This document shows, piece after piece, positions 1-7,657 of a stretch of 26,455 nucleotides of DNA. The notes under the pieces are model-generated. The model was not told where the DNA came from and made no database searches. It saw nothing but the letters and a program-made list of their open reading frames with translations. This stretch comes from an uncultured Oscillospiraceae bacterium (GTDB lineage: Bacteria > Bacillota > Clostridia > Oscillospirales > Oscillospiraceae): positions 1 to 26,455 of the forward strand of contig CAKTLG010000026.1 in assembly GCA_934572465.1 (NCBI GenBank), written 5' to 3'. Position 1 is the first letter of the stretch. Each line of letters starts with the position of its first letter. Made by a program: the position numbers and the translations under genes.

Positions 1-582
1 ATGGCCATCATCAAGAACGCCCTTGAGATCACCTATGACGCGCGCGTGCAGATCCTCGACCAGATCATGCTGCCCTGCATCTCCGAGCCCCGCGCCGAGG
101 TCAGCGAGTACGCGCCCAAGATGATCACCATGCACATCGATCCCGACCGTATCCGCGAGGTCATCGGCAAGGGCGGCAGCGTCATCCAGAAGATCGTGGC
201 CGACACCGGCGCCAAGATCGACATTGACGACGACGGCACCATCCACATCGCCTCCGCCAACGCCGCTGCGTGCGACGCCGCGAAGAAGTGCATCGACGAT
301 ATCGTCTTCGTGCCCGAGGTCGGCAAGCTCTACTACGGCCGCGTCGTGCGCCTGATGCAGTTCGGCGCGTTCGTTGAGATCGCCCCGGGCAAGGACGGTC
401 TCGTCCATATCTCCAAGCTTGATAAGAAGCGCGTGGAGAAGGTCGAGGATGTCGTCACCGTCGGCGACATGATCTGGGTCAAGTTCATGGAGATCGACGA
501 AAAGGGCCGCTGGAACCTCTCCCGCAAGGACGCCCTCATCGAGATCGAAGCCCAGCAGAACGCCGCCAAGGAGCAGCAGTAA
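1..582 (+). CDS. pnp: Polyribonucleotide nucleotidyltransferase (PNPase), C-terminal part
   Basis: This is the last 193 residues of PNPase, the phosphorolytic 3'-5' exoribonuclease of RNA decay. The window opens inside the gene: the first ATG is an internal Met in the helix before the KH domain, and the catalytic RNase PH domains lie upstream. A KH domain spans about residues 41-100, with its GxxG loop GKGG at 56-59. An S1 domain follows at about 107-176, with the typical YYGRVVRLMQFGAFVEI and GLVHIS stretches. The short tail after S1 is rich in Glu, Gln and Ala. The stop codon is 20 nt before a strong terminator hairpin, so this gene ends its transcription unit. Identification is firm; only the missing N-terminus limits the description. 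Confidence 0.96.
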   Translation: MAIIKNALEITYDARVQILDQIMLPCISEPRAEVSEYAPKMITMHIDPDRIREVIGKGGSVIQKIVADTGAKIDIDDDGTIHIASANAAACDAAKKCIDDIVFVPEVGKLYYGRVVRLMQFGAFVEIAPGKDGLVHISKLDKKRVEKVEDVVTVGDMIWVKFMEIDEKGRWNLSRKDALIEIEAQQNAAKEQQ

Positions 583-602
583 TTTCTGAGTTTTCATAAA
601 AA

Positions 603-628
603 GCGGCGCCGCAAGGCGCCGCTTTTTT
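603..628 (+). terminator. Intrinsic terminator of pnp
   Basis: A perfect 8-bp GC stem (GCGGCGCC and GGCGCCGC) closes on a GCAA tetraloop and is followed by six T. An A-run just upstream would let it also stop transcription from the other strand. Confidence 0.93.
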
Positions 629-632
629 GCGC

Positions 633-662
633 TTGCGGGAAAGCTGGACGGTATGGTATGCT
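633..662 (+). promoter_or_regulatory. Possible promoter of the GNAT gene
   Basis: TTGCGG (633-638) and TATGCT (657-662) are separated by 18 nt, directly after the pnp terminator. The match is moderate. It is proposed mainly because the downstream gene needs its own start behind such a strong terminator. Confidence 0.35.
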
Positions 663-703
663 GAAAGAGGAGAATTGGAGTCGACACAGGGAGGACTATT
701 CTT

Positions 704-1195
704 GTGGAAAACGATAAACTGTTTACAAATGCGGCCAAAGAGGACGTACCGGCTATTATTGCCCTGCGCCATAGAATTTGGGGGACGACATACAGAGGGA
801 TCTACCCCGATGCGATGATCGATGACTTCGATTGGGCTTGGCACAGGGAAAAGGAGCTCTCGAGGATCAATGATCCGGCGTATTCTGTGTATTTGATCCG
901 AAAAGACGATCAGAATATCGGTTATCTGACGATAAGCGGAGCCGACGGGATCATTTTGCAGTCACTGTACATCGCCGCTGAATATCAAAGGCAGGGGATC
1001 GGTCGGGCTGCATTTGATTTGATCAAAGCGTATTGCAGAAAACGCGGTGCGAAGTCCTTTATCTGCCGTTGCGTTCCCGAGAATTTGAACGCCAGAGCAT
1101 TTTACGAGAAAATGGGCGGCAGAGTGATCGGGGCGGATCTGGCGAGCGAAGAACAGTGGCAGAACTCGGTCACCTATCAGTTTGCGCTGCCGTAA
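704..1195 (+). CDS. GNAT family N-acetyltransferase, substrate unknown
   Basis: A 163-residue protein of the GNAT fold that should transfer an acetyl group from acetyl-CoA to an amine. The acetyl-CoA loop is visible as QRQGIGRAAF at about residues 92-101, after the strand LQSLYIAAEY. The NARAFYEKMGG segment at about 126-136 is the usual C-terminal motif B region. The start is GTG at 704, chosen because AGGGAGG (688-694) lies 9 nt upstream and the fold begins at once. The gene stands alone between two terminators. By eye its GC is about 50 %, well below mnmE and pnp, with many A/T-ending codons, which suggests acquisition by transfer (inference). Nothing nearby hints at the substrate. Confidence 0.9.
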   Translation: MENDKLFTNAAKEDVPAIIALRHRIWGTTYRGIYPDAMIDDFDWAWHREKELSRINDPAYSVYLIRKDDQNIGYLTISGADGIILQSLYIAAEYQRQGIGRAAFDLIKAYCRKRGAKSFICRCVPENLNARAFYEKMGGRVIGADLASEEQWQNSVTYQFALP

Positions 1196-1241
1196 GCACA
1201 TCTGCATGCTTGACGGCTTCCGGTCTGCTGAGCAAAATAGA

Positions 1242-1269
1242 GGGGACGCGGCAATGCCGCGCCCCTTTT
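1242..1269 (+). terminator. Intrinsic terminator after the GNAT gene
   Basis: GGGG (1242-1245) plus CGCGGC (1247-1252) pair with GCCGCG (1256-1261) plus CCCC (1262-1265). There is one bulged A and an AAT loop, and four T follow. Its T-run is reused as the -35 box of the mnmE promoter. Confidence 0.8.
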
Positions 1270-1294
1270 CAAATTCGTCCATTTGTGGTATACT
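1266..1294 (+). promoter_or_regulatory. Extended -10 promoter of mnmE
   Basis: TTTTCA (1266-1271) and TATACT (1289-1294) have a 17-nt spacer, and TGG directly before the -10 box makes it an extended TGn type. The -35 box overlaps the T-run of the preceding terminator. Confidence 0.6.
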
Positions 1295-1331
1295 TTCTTT
1301 GAATCATCAAAAAACGAAAGGGGGGCGCGCC

Positions 1332-2720
1332 ATGGATGTGATCGCCGCCATCGCCACGGCGCAGAGCCCGTCGGCCATCGGCATCGTGCGCCTGAGCGGC
1401 GCGGAGACGCGGCGCGTGCTCGCGGCGCTGTTTACACCGACGGGCGGCGCGGCGGTCTGCGATCTGCCGTACCGGCGCATGGTCTACGGCGATGTGCGCG
1501 ACGAAAACGGCGCGCTGCTCGACCGCGGCATGGCGGTCTGCTTCTCCGCGGGCCACAGCTACACGGGCGAGGAGAGCGCGGAGCTGCACTGTCACGGTTC
1601 GCCCATTGTTTTGCAGGAGGTGCTGCACGCGGCATTCTGCGCGGGCGCGCGGCAGGCGCGGCCCGGCGAATTTACGCAGCGCGCCTTTCTGAACGGAAAA
1701 CTCGACCTCACCGAAGCCGAAGCCGTCATCGACCTCATCGACGCTGAGACCGCCGAAGGCGTGCGCAACGCCGCGTCCCAGCTCTCCGGCGCGCTGCGCC
1801 GCCCGATCGAGGCGGTCTACGACGCGCTGCTCGATATCTCCAGCCGCTTTTACGCCATCGTCGACTATCCCGACGAGGACATTGAGGACATCCCGCTCGC
1901 AGAGACCGTCCGCGCGCTCGCTGAGAGCGAGAAGACGCTCTCCGATCTGCTCGGCACGTTCACGCGGGGAAAGGTGCTGAAAAGCGGCGTGAAGACCGCG
2001 ATCATCGGCGCGCCGAACGCGGGCAAAAGCTCGCTTTTGAACGCCCTCGTCGGCTTCGACCGCGCGATCGTCACCGACATCGCCGGTACGACGCGGGACA
2101 CCGTGGAGGAAAAGGCCGTGGTCGGCGGCATCCTCCTGCGGCTCATCGACACGGCGGGCCTGCACGAGACGGACGATACGGTCGAACGGCTCGGCGTCGA
2201 GCGGTCGAAACGGGCCGTCGCGGACGCCGACCTCATCCTCGCGCTGCTCGACGGCAGCGCAGGACTGCCGCCGCCGGAGCGTGCGGAGGAAATGCTCGCG
2301 CCGCTGGCGCTTGCCGCGCAAAGCGGCAAGCCGTGGCTGCTGCTGCAGACCAAATCCGACCTCGGCGGCGGGCTGATGGGCGTTGTGCCCGATGAAGACT
2401 GGCGCGCGCCCGAGGCGTCGATCCCGCTCTCGAGCGTGACGCATGAGGGCTTCGATGCGCTCGAAGCCGCCGTCCGCGCGCTCTATCCCGTGCCGCCTGC
2501 GGGCGGTACGCTCCTGACGAATGCGCGGCAGGCTTCCGCCGTGGAGCGGGCGCTTGTGAGCGTCCGTGCGGCGAAGGAGGCGCTCACCGGCGGCATGACG
2601 CCGGACGCCGCGCTCACGGAGATCGAGCGGGCGCAGACCGCGCTCGGCGAGCTGACGGGGCGCACGGCGCGTGAGGACATGGTCGCGCGCATCTTCGAGC
2701 GCTTCTGCGTCGGGAAATAA
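1332..2720 (+). CDS. mnmE: tRNA U34 carboxymethylaminomethyl-modification GTPase MnmE
   Basis: MnmE, a K+-dependent dimeric GTPase, works with MnmG to add the (carboxymethyl)aminomethyl group at C5 of wobble U34 in several tRNAs. The 462-residue length fits the family. The N-terminal tetrahydrofolate-binding domain begins MDVIAAIATAQSPSAIGIVRL. The G domain carries GAPNAGKSS (G1), IAGTTRDT (G2/switch I) and DTAGL (G3). G4 reads TKSD where NKxD is usual. The protein ends in FCVGK, the family's C-terminal motif whose Cys is essential. ATG 1332 is preferred over an in-frame start at 1182 because it has an AAAGGGGG binding site and the N-terminus matches the family. Its partner mnmG is not in the window, but mnmA, which thiolates the same base, is 5 kb downstream. 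No terminator is seen before degV. Confidence 0.97.
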   Translation: MDVIAAIATAQSPSAIGIVRLSGAETRRVLAALFTPTGGAAVCDLPYRRMVYGDVRDENGALLDRGMAVCFSAGHSYTGEESAELHCHGSPIVLQEVLHAAFCAGARQARPGEFTQRAFLNGKLDLTEAEAVIDLIDAETAEGVRNAASQLSGALRRPIEAVYDALLDISSRFYAIVDYPDEDIEDIPLAETVRALAESEKTLSDLLGTFTRGKVLKSGVKTAIIGAPNAGKSSLLNALVGFDRAIVTDIAGTTRDTVEEKAVVGGILLRLIDTAGLHETDDTVERLGVERSKRAVADADLILALLDGSAGLPPPERAEEMLAPLALAAQSGKPWLLLQTKSDLGGGLMGVVPDEDWRAPEASIPLSSVTHEGFDALEAAVRALYPVPPAGGTLLTNARQASAVERALVSVRAAKEALTGGMTPDAALTEIERAQTALGELTGRTAREDMVARIFERFCVGK

Positions 2721-2731
2721 TTCACAGAGTC

Positions 2732-2761
2732 TTTACACATCCTGCCAGGATCTGGTATAAT
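2732..2761 (+). promoter_or_regulatory. Strong promoter of degV-prmA
   Basis: TTTACA (2732-2737), an 18-nt spacer and TATAAT (2756-2761), preceded by TGG (extended -10). The spacer holds a small inverted repeat, ATCCT / GCC / AGGAT, at 2739-2751 that could be an operator. Confidence 0.82.
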
Positions 2762-2816
2762 ATATAACCTCAAAACGGAAAATGAAGCGATCCATCCCCG
2801 AAAGGAGAAACAAATT

Positions 2817-3695
2817 ATGCGCGATTACATCATCATGACCGACAGCTGCTGCAGCCTGAACCAGCAGGAGGTCGACGAGCTTGGCATCACCGTTCTGCCG
2901 CTTTCGTTTACGATGGAGGGCAAGACCTATCTGGACACGCCCGACCATGCGGACATGTCGCCCGAAACCTTCTTCCAGAAGATCGCCGACGGCGTAGACT
3001 GCACGACCGCCGCGGTCAACGTCGGCCAGTTCACCGACGCGATGACCGAGGTGCTGAACGCCGGCAAGGACATCCTGTGCATCTGCTTTTCCAGCGCCCT
3101 TTCCACGACCTATCAGTCCGCGTGCATCGCGGCGGACGATCTGCGCGGCGAGCACCCCGAGGCAAAGATCATCGTGATCGACTCGCTCTCCGCCTGCCGC
3201 GGTCAGGGGATGCTCATTTACCGCACGGTGCGCGAGCGCCGCGAGAAGGATCTTGACATTGACGCGCTGGCCGAGTTTGTGCGCGGCACCATCCAGCATC
3301 AGGACCACTGGTTCATCGTCGACGATCTCAACCACCTCAAGCGCGGCGGCCGCGTCAGCGCCGCGGCGGCGCTGGTCGGCACGGTGCTCGGCATCAAGCC
3401 CGTTATGCACACCGACAGCGAGGGCCGGCTCACGCCCGTGAGCAAGGCGCGCGGGAGCAAGGGCGCGCTGCGCGCGCTCGTGGACAAGATGGAGGAGCTC
3501 GGCATCGAGCCGGAGAAGAACCAGCCCGTGTTCATCTGCCACGCCAACTGCCCAGACTATGTCGAGTACGTCAAGGGGCTGCTCAAGGAGCGCTTCAACG
3601 TCACCGACGTGCGCGCGGACTTCATCGGCCCCGTCATCGGCGCGCATACCGGCTGCGGCACGCTGGGCCTGTTCTTTGTCGGGACTGAGCGATGA
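2817..3695 (+). CDS. DegV family fatty-acid-binding protein
   Basis: A 292-residue DegV/FakB-type protein. Known members bind a fatty acid between two alpha/beta domains and, as FakB, present it to the kinase FakA for phosphorylation and entry into phospholipid synthesis. Family marks are the N-terminal IIMTDSCCS (usually TDSTAD), the CFSSALSTTYQSA segment at about 90-102, LNHLKRGGRVS, GIKPV, and the C-terminal GPVIGAHTGCGTLGLFF with the conserved His. The ATG has AAAGGAG about 10 nt upstream and a strong promoter before that. The last 4 nt overlap prmA (ATGA), so the two are translationally coupled. No fakA is in the window, so a role with FakA is inference. The double Cys in the N-terminal loop is an unusual variant. 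Confidence 0.93.
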   Translation: MRDYIIMTDSCCSLNQQEVDELGITVLPLSFTMEGKTYLDTPDHADMSPETFFQKIADGVDCTTAAVNVGQFTDAMTEVLNAGKDILCICFSSALSTTYQSACIAADDLRGEHPEAKIIVIDSLSACRGQGMLIYRTVRERREKDLDIDALAEFVRGTIQHQDHWFIVDDLNHLKRGGRVSAAAALVGTVLGIKPVMHTDSEGRLTPVSKARGSKGALRALVDKMEELGIEPEKNQPVFICHANCPDYVEYVKGLLKERFNVTDVRADFIGPVIGAHTGCGTLGLFFVGTER

Positions 3696-4645
3696 AATGG
3701 CTGGAACTGCACCTCGACACACGGCCTGAGGGCATCGAGCCGGTGACAGAGCTTTTGAGCGAATACGGCATCGACAGTCTGATGATCGACGAGGAGGGCG
3801 ACTTCAGGGATTTCCTTGAAAATAACCGCCAGTACTGGGACTATGTGGACGAGGATCTGATGAAGTCCATGCGCGGCAAGAGCCGCATCACCTTCTATCT
3901 GGAGGACAGCACCGAGGGGATGAACACCCTAGCGCAGCTGCGCATCGGGCTGTCCGCGTTCAAAAAGCAGCATCCTGAGTATGCGCCGCTGATCCTCAGC
4001 ATGGAGAACGTGCAGGACGCCGACTGGGAGAACAACTGGAAGCAGTTCTACAAGCCCATGGAGATCGGCGAGCGGCTGCTCGTTGTGCCCGAGTGGGAGC
4101 AGGCGAAGGACGACGGCCGCGTAAAGCTCATCCTGAATCCGGGGCTGACCTTCGGCACCGGCAGCCACGCCACAACGCGCCTTTGCCTCACGGCGCTGGA
4201 GCGGCATATCCACGGCGGGGAAAAGGTGCTCGACCTTGGCTGCGGCAGCGGCATCCTCTCCATCGCCGCGCTGCTGCTGGGCGCGAAGGACGCCTTTGCC
4301 TGCGATATCGACGATAAGTGCGTCGGCGTCGCCTACGAGAACGCCGCGCTCAACGGCATCGGCAGGGAGCACTACACCGTCCGCGCGGGCGATGTGCTCA
4401 GCGACAAGGCGCTGCAAAGGGAATTCGGCGGCGACTACGACCTGATCGTCGCCAACATCGTCGCGGACGTGATCATCGCGCTCGCGTCGCAGGTGGGCAA
4501 GCTTCTCAAAAAGGGCGGGATCTTCCTCTGCTCCGGCATCATCGACGACCGCGCCGATGAGGTGCGCGATAAGCTCGTCGCGGCGGGCTGGCAGATCGCC
4601 GAGACCCGCAGCAGCGAGGGCTGGTTTTCCTATCTCTGCCGGTAA
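3692..4645 (+). CDS. prmA: Ribosomal protein L11 methyltransferase
   Basis: PrmA trimethylates amino groups of ribosomal protein L11 using S-adenosylmethionine, in the cytosol. The 317-residue protein has the N-terminal L11-binding domain (about 1-105), the linker DWENNWKQFYKP (111-122), and the family hallmark NPGLTFGTGSHATT (149-162). SAM motif I is VLDLGCGSG (179-187), and the acidic residue ending strand 2 is in ACDID. Motif IV reads VANIVADVI. Translation starts on the ATGA overlap with degV, so it depends on the same promoter. The usual neighbours (dnaJ, rsmE) are absent; an inverted terminator follows and the next gene is on the other strand. The assignment is secure. Confidence 0.96.
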   Translation: MKWLELHLDTRPEGIEPVTELLSEYGIDSLMIDEEGDFRDFLENNRQYWDYVDEDLMKSMRGKSRITFYLEDSTEGMNTLAQLRIGLSAFKKQHPEYAPLILSMENVQDADWENNWKQFYKPMEIGERLLVVPEWEQAKDDGRVKLILNPGLTFGTGSHATTRLCLTALERHIHGGEKVLDLGCGSGILSIAALLLGAKDAFACDIDDKCVGVAYENAALNGIGREHYTVRAGDVLSDKALQREFGGDYDLIVANIVADVIIALASQVGKLLKKGGIFLCSGIIDDRADEVRDKLVAAGWQIAETRSSEGWFSYLCR

Positions 4646-4655
4646 CGAAATGCAA

Positions 4656-4689
4656 AAAGGGGACATTCTTTCAGAAGAATGTCCCCTTT
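4656..4689. terminator. Bidirectional terminator between prmA and the DUF2461 gene
   Basis: A 15-bp perfect stem (4656-4670 with 4675-4689) and a TCAG loop. The minus-strand transcript leaves the stem into TTT plus further T, so it is strongest for the DUF2461 gene. The plus strand has only three T. A second hairpin (GACACGCC / GTC / GGCGTGTC, 4690-4708) abuts it and covers the stop codon of the minus-strand gene. Confidence 0.88.
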
Positions 4690-4706
4690 GACACGCCGTC
4701 GGCGTG

Positions 4707-5381
4707 TCATTCTTTGTTCGGCTCGGGATCGCCTGCGAGCGAATCGAGGTAGAGATACAGCGGCATCAGCTCGCGGAAGCCCGCGAGCACCTCGTCCTTG
4801 AGTGCCGGCGTGAACAGCACGCCCTCGGGATTGTCCTCATACCCGACGGCGATGTTTTTCGCGTTGTACCACGGATCCAGCAGCCTGCCCACGTCGCCCT
4901 TCGGGCGCTTGAACTGCTCGCCCGAGAGCGTGAAGCGCGATCGGTTCACCTTGCGCACGAGCTTCTCAAACGGTTTCGGGTCTGTCTCGATGCGGCGGCG
5001 CAGCTTTGCCATCGTGGCGGGCGAAGCGTCCCAGTACCCGCAGCCGTAGCTGAAGTAGTTCGGCGCGAGCTCGAAGTACAGCGCGGGCACGCCCTCAAAG
5101 CGTTCGTGCGGCCGCTCGATCGTGAACCACAGATGGTCCTTGTACGGTCCGCGCCCGAACAGCCGCCGCGCGTCGCGGTAAATGCGGCACACGTGCAGAC
5201 GCAGCGAAAGCTTCGGATACTCCGCGGAAAGCGCATCGAACACCTCTCCGCCCAGCGCCCGCATCGGCCGGTCCACCAGCGTCAGAAATTCCTCCTTGCG
5301 CGGCAGGAACCACTCGCGGCTGTTGTTGAATTTGATGCCCCAGAGGAACGCGACGGCCTCCGGTGTAAAGCCCTGAAACAT
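4707..5381 (-). CDS. DUF2461 family protein
   Basis: A 224-residue protein of the DUF2461 (TIGR02453) family, whose function is unknown. Family features are the N-terminal FQGFTPEAVAFLWGIKFNNSREWF, where short aromatic-rich segments precede a long helix. In the middle come the RIYRDARR.F..GPYKDHLW segment and the glycine/tyrosine-rich FSYGCGYW. There is no signal peptide or membrane segment, so it is cytosolic. The ATG has AGAGGTGAG just upstream. The gene is single, with its own extended -10 promoter at 5432-5461 and a terminator at 4656-4689. A perfect GC inverted repeat (CGCCGCC and GGCGGCG, 5401-5418) lies in the 5' leader. Family identification is good; the biochemical role cannot be stated. 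Confidence 0.9.
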   Translation of the reverse strand: MFQGFTPEAVAFLWGIKFNNSREWFLPRKEEFLTLVDRPMRALGGEVFDALSAEYPKLSLRLHVCRIYRDARRLFGRGPYKDHLWFTIERPHERFEGVPALYFELAPNYFSYGCGYWDASPATMAKLRRRIETDPKPFEKLVRKVNRSRFTLSGEQFKRPKGDVGRLLDPWYNAKNIAVGYEDNPEGVLFTPALKDEVLAGFRELMPLYLYLDSLAGDPEPNKE

Positions 5382-5431
5382 AGCTCACCTCTATAGATCC
5401 CGCCGCCCTCCGGCGGCGTGCTGCTCCCCGC

Positions 5432-5461
5432 AGTATACCACACCGCCGCGAAAGAAAACAA
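5432..5461 (-). promoter_or_regulatory. Extended -10 promoter of the DUF2461 gene
   Basis: On the minus strand, TTGTTT (5461-5456), an 18-nt spacer and TATACT (5437-5432), with TGG directly upstream of the -10 box. The -35 box lies in the T-rich tail of the gap terminator. Confidence 0.58.
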
Positions 5462-5484
5462 GAGGGACTCGCAGCGAGTCCCTC
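5449..5484 (-). terminator. Intrinsic terminator of gap
   Basis: A 10-bp perfect stem (GAGGGACTCG, 5462-5471, with 5475-5484) and a 3-nt loop. On the minus strand it is followed by the T-rich tail TTGTTTTCTTTC. It lies about 60 nt after the gap stop codon. Confidence 0.85.
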
Positions 5485-5544
5485 CCGTTTCAAGAGGAGC
5501 ACCGCCCCCGCCTGAAAAGCGGAGGACATGAAAAAAGCGTTTTC

Positions 5545-6576
<1,032 letters not shown>

Positions 6577-6592
6577 TCAGTTTTTAGGAATA

Positions 6593-6617
6593 TATCAAAT
6601 GTATGGTACGTTTGATA
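6593..6617 (-). promoter_or_regulatory. Candidate operator at the gap transcription start
   Basis: A 25-bp interrupted palindrome: TATCAAA (6593-6599) and TTTGATA (6611-6617), with an inner GTA / TAC pair (6601-6603 and 6607-6609). It touches the -10 box and spans +1, the classic place for a repressor site. It could also act as a hairpin in the leader RNA. Confidence 0.5.
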
Positions 6618-6663
6618 TTATACAACGCCTCTGGGAAATTGCAAGCGTTTTTTTAAAAAAACG
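6617..6663 (-). promoter_or_regulatory. Promoter of gap with UP-like element
   Basis: On the minus strand, TTGCAA (6644-6639), a 16-nt spacer and TATAAT (6622-6617). Directly upstream of the -35 box is the 18-bp palindrome CGTTTTTTTAAAAAAACG (6646-6663), which resembles an A/T-rich UP element for the alpha subunit C-terminal domain. Confidence 0.75.
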
Positions 6664-6682
6664 ACACAATTTCATAAACTTC

Positions 6683-6711
6683 TTGCTTTTTCAACAAGAC
6701 TCTGATATCCT
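6683..6711 (+). promoter_or_regulatory. Possible promoter of the kinase-like gene and mnmA
   Basis: TTGCTT (6683-6688), a 17-nt spacer and TATCCT (6706-6711), preceded by TGA (extended -10). It would give a leader of about 100 nt, with a small TGCTG / CAGCA hairpin at its start. Confidence 0.38.
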
Positions 6712-6786
6712 TGCTGCATTACTTACAGCACTGTGAAATATCATACACTTCTTTCCTAGATAGAAATCTCCGCTGAGGTGAATGCT

Positions 6787-6804
6787 ATGAACAATACCGT
6801 TTAG
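6787..6804 (+). CDS. Possible 5-codon leader peptide (MNNTV)
   Basis: ATG-AAC-AAT-ACC-GTT-TAG, preceded by GAGGTG 6 nt upstream. It ends 13 nt before the start of the kinase-like gene and 2 nt before that gene's AAGGAG. A ribosome finishing here would sit on the next binding site, so it may couple or tune translation. It is too short to separate from chance. Confidence 0.25.
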   Translation: MNNTV

Positions 6805-6817
6805 ATAAGGAGTCGCC

Positions 6818-7642
6818 ATGCGGGATTACACAGAAGAAGAATTAAAAATGCTCTCTGAGCTGCTGCCGAACATCGCCCAGCAGCTCCGCGTCGGTATGTC
6901 CACCATGTACACCGCGGTGGACCGTCTCATCCCGCCCGAAACGCGGGAGAACGATCCGGAGGCCGACCGCACCGCCGCCGTTTTCTGCCAGAGCTACTAC
7001 AGCCTTTATCGCACGGCCAGCAATCTGACCGAGGCGGGCCGCTTTTTTGCCGACCGCCGCCTTGAGCTGTACGACGACGATATCGTCGGCCTTTGCCGTC
7101 ATGTTTGCCGTGAGGCCGAGTTTCTTTTCGAACTGTGCGGCGTCACGCTCGATTTTGCCGCCGACCGCGACAGCCGCATCATCGGCATGGACGCCGACGC
7201 GCTGCGCCGCCTTTTGATGAATCTGCTCTCCAACGCGCTCAAGTTCACGCCCTCCGGCGGGACGGTGCGCGTCCGCGTGAGGGCGGAGGGGCGCGTCGTC
7301 AAGCTCATCGTCTCCGACAATGGCTGCGGCATCAGCCCCGACCGGCTCGACCACATTTTCGACCGCTTCCTTCAGCCGAACGGCTGCGATCCCGCTCCGC
7401 ACGGGCTCGGGCTCGGTCTGCCGATCTGCCAGCGCATCGCGCAGGGACACGGCGGGCTGCTGTTCGTCGACTCTGAGGAGGGCGAGGGCAGCACATTCAC
7501 CGTCTCGCTCCCCGCCGTGTGCAGCGGCCGCGTGCGGATGCGCGACAGCGGCAGCGACTATGCCGGCGGCTTCAACCGCACGCTCGTCGAGCTGGCCGAC
7601 GCGCTTCCGGCGGAGGCGTTCTTGCAAAAATATCTGGATTGA
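6818..7642 (+). CDS. Cytosolic histidine-kinase-like ATPase lacking the phospho-acceptor His
   Basis: A 274-residue protein with a complete HATPase_c domain: N box NLLSNALKF (135-143), G1 box SDNGCGI (166-172), F box IFDRF (180-184) and G2 box HGLGLGLPI (195-203). The N-terminal helix LLPNIAQQLRVGM (15-27) aligns with the HisKA pattern in which the H box reads SHELRTPL, but Gln21 replaces the phosphorylated His, Gln22 the Glu, and Gly26 the Pro. There is no membrane segment and no sensor domain; a helical DHp-like region (about 28-80) links the two parts. No response regulator is nearby. AAGGAG lies 5 nt before the ATG, and mnmA starts 15 nt after the stop. It may be a phosphatase-type, scaffold or anti-sigma-like ATPase (inference); the partner is unknown. 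Confidence 0.85.
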   Translation: MRDYTEEELKMLSELLPNIAQQLRVGMSTMYTAVDRLIPPETRENDPEADRTAAVFCQSYYSLYRTASNLTEAGRFFADRRLELYDDDIVGLCRHVCREAEFLFELCGVTLDFAADRDSRIIGMDADALRRLLMNLLSNALKFTPSGGTVRVRVRAEGRVVKLIVSDNGCGISPDRLDHIFDRFLQPNGCDPAPHGLGLGLPICQRIAQGHGGLLFVDSEEGEGSTFTVSLPAVCSGRVRMRDSGSDYAGGFNRTLVELADALPAEAFLQKYLD

Positions 7643-7657
7643 TAAGGCGTATTTTCC

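Noticed and set aside
1182..1331. N-terminal extension of mnmE
   Set aside because: The extra 50 residues cross the GNAT stop, a terminator and a promoter and have no family match; ATG 1332 has a good binding site.
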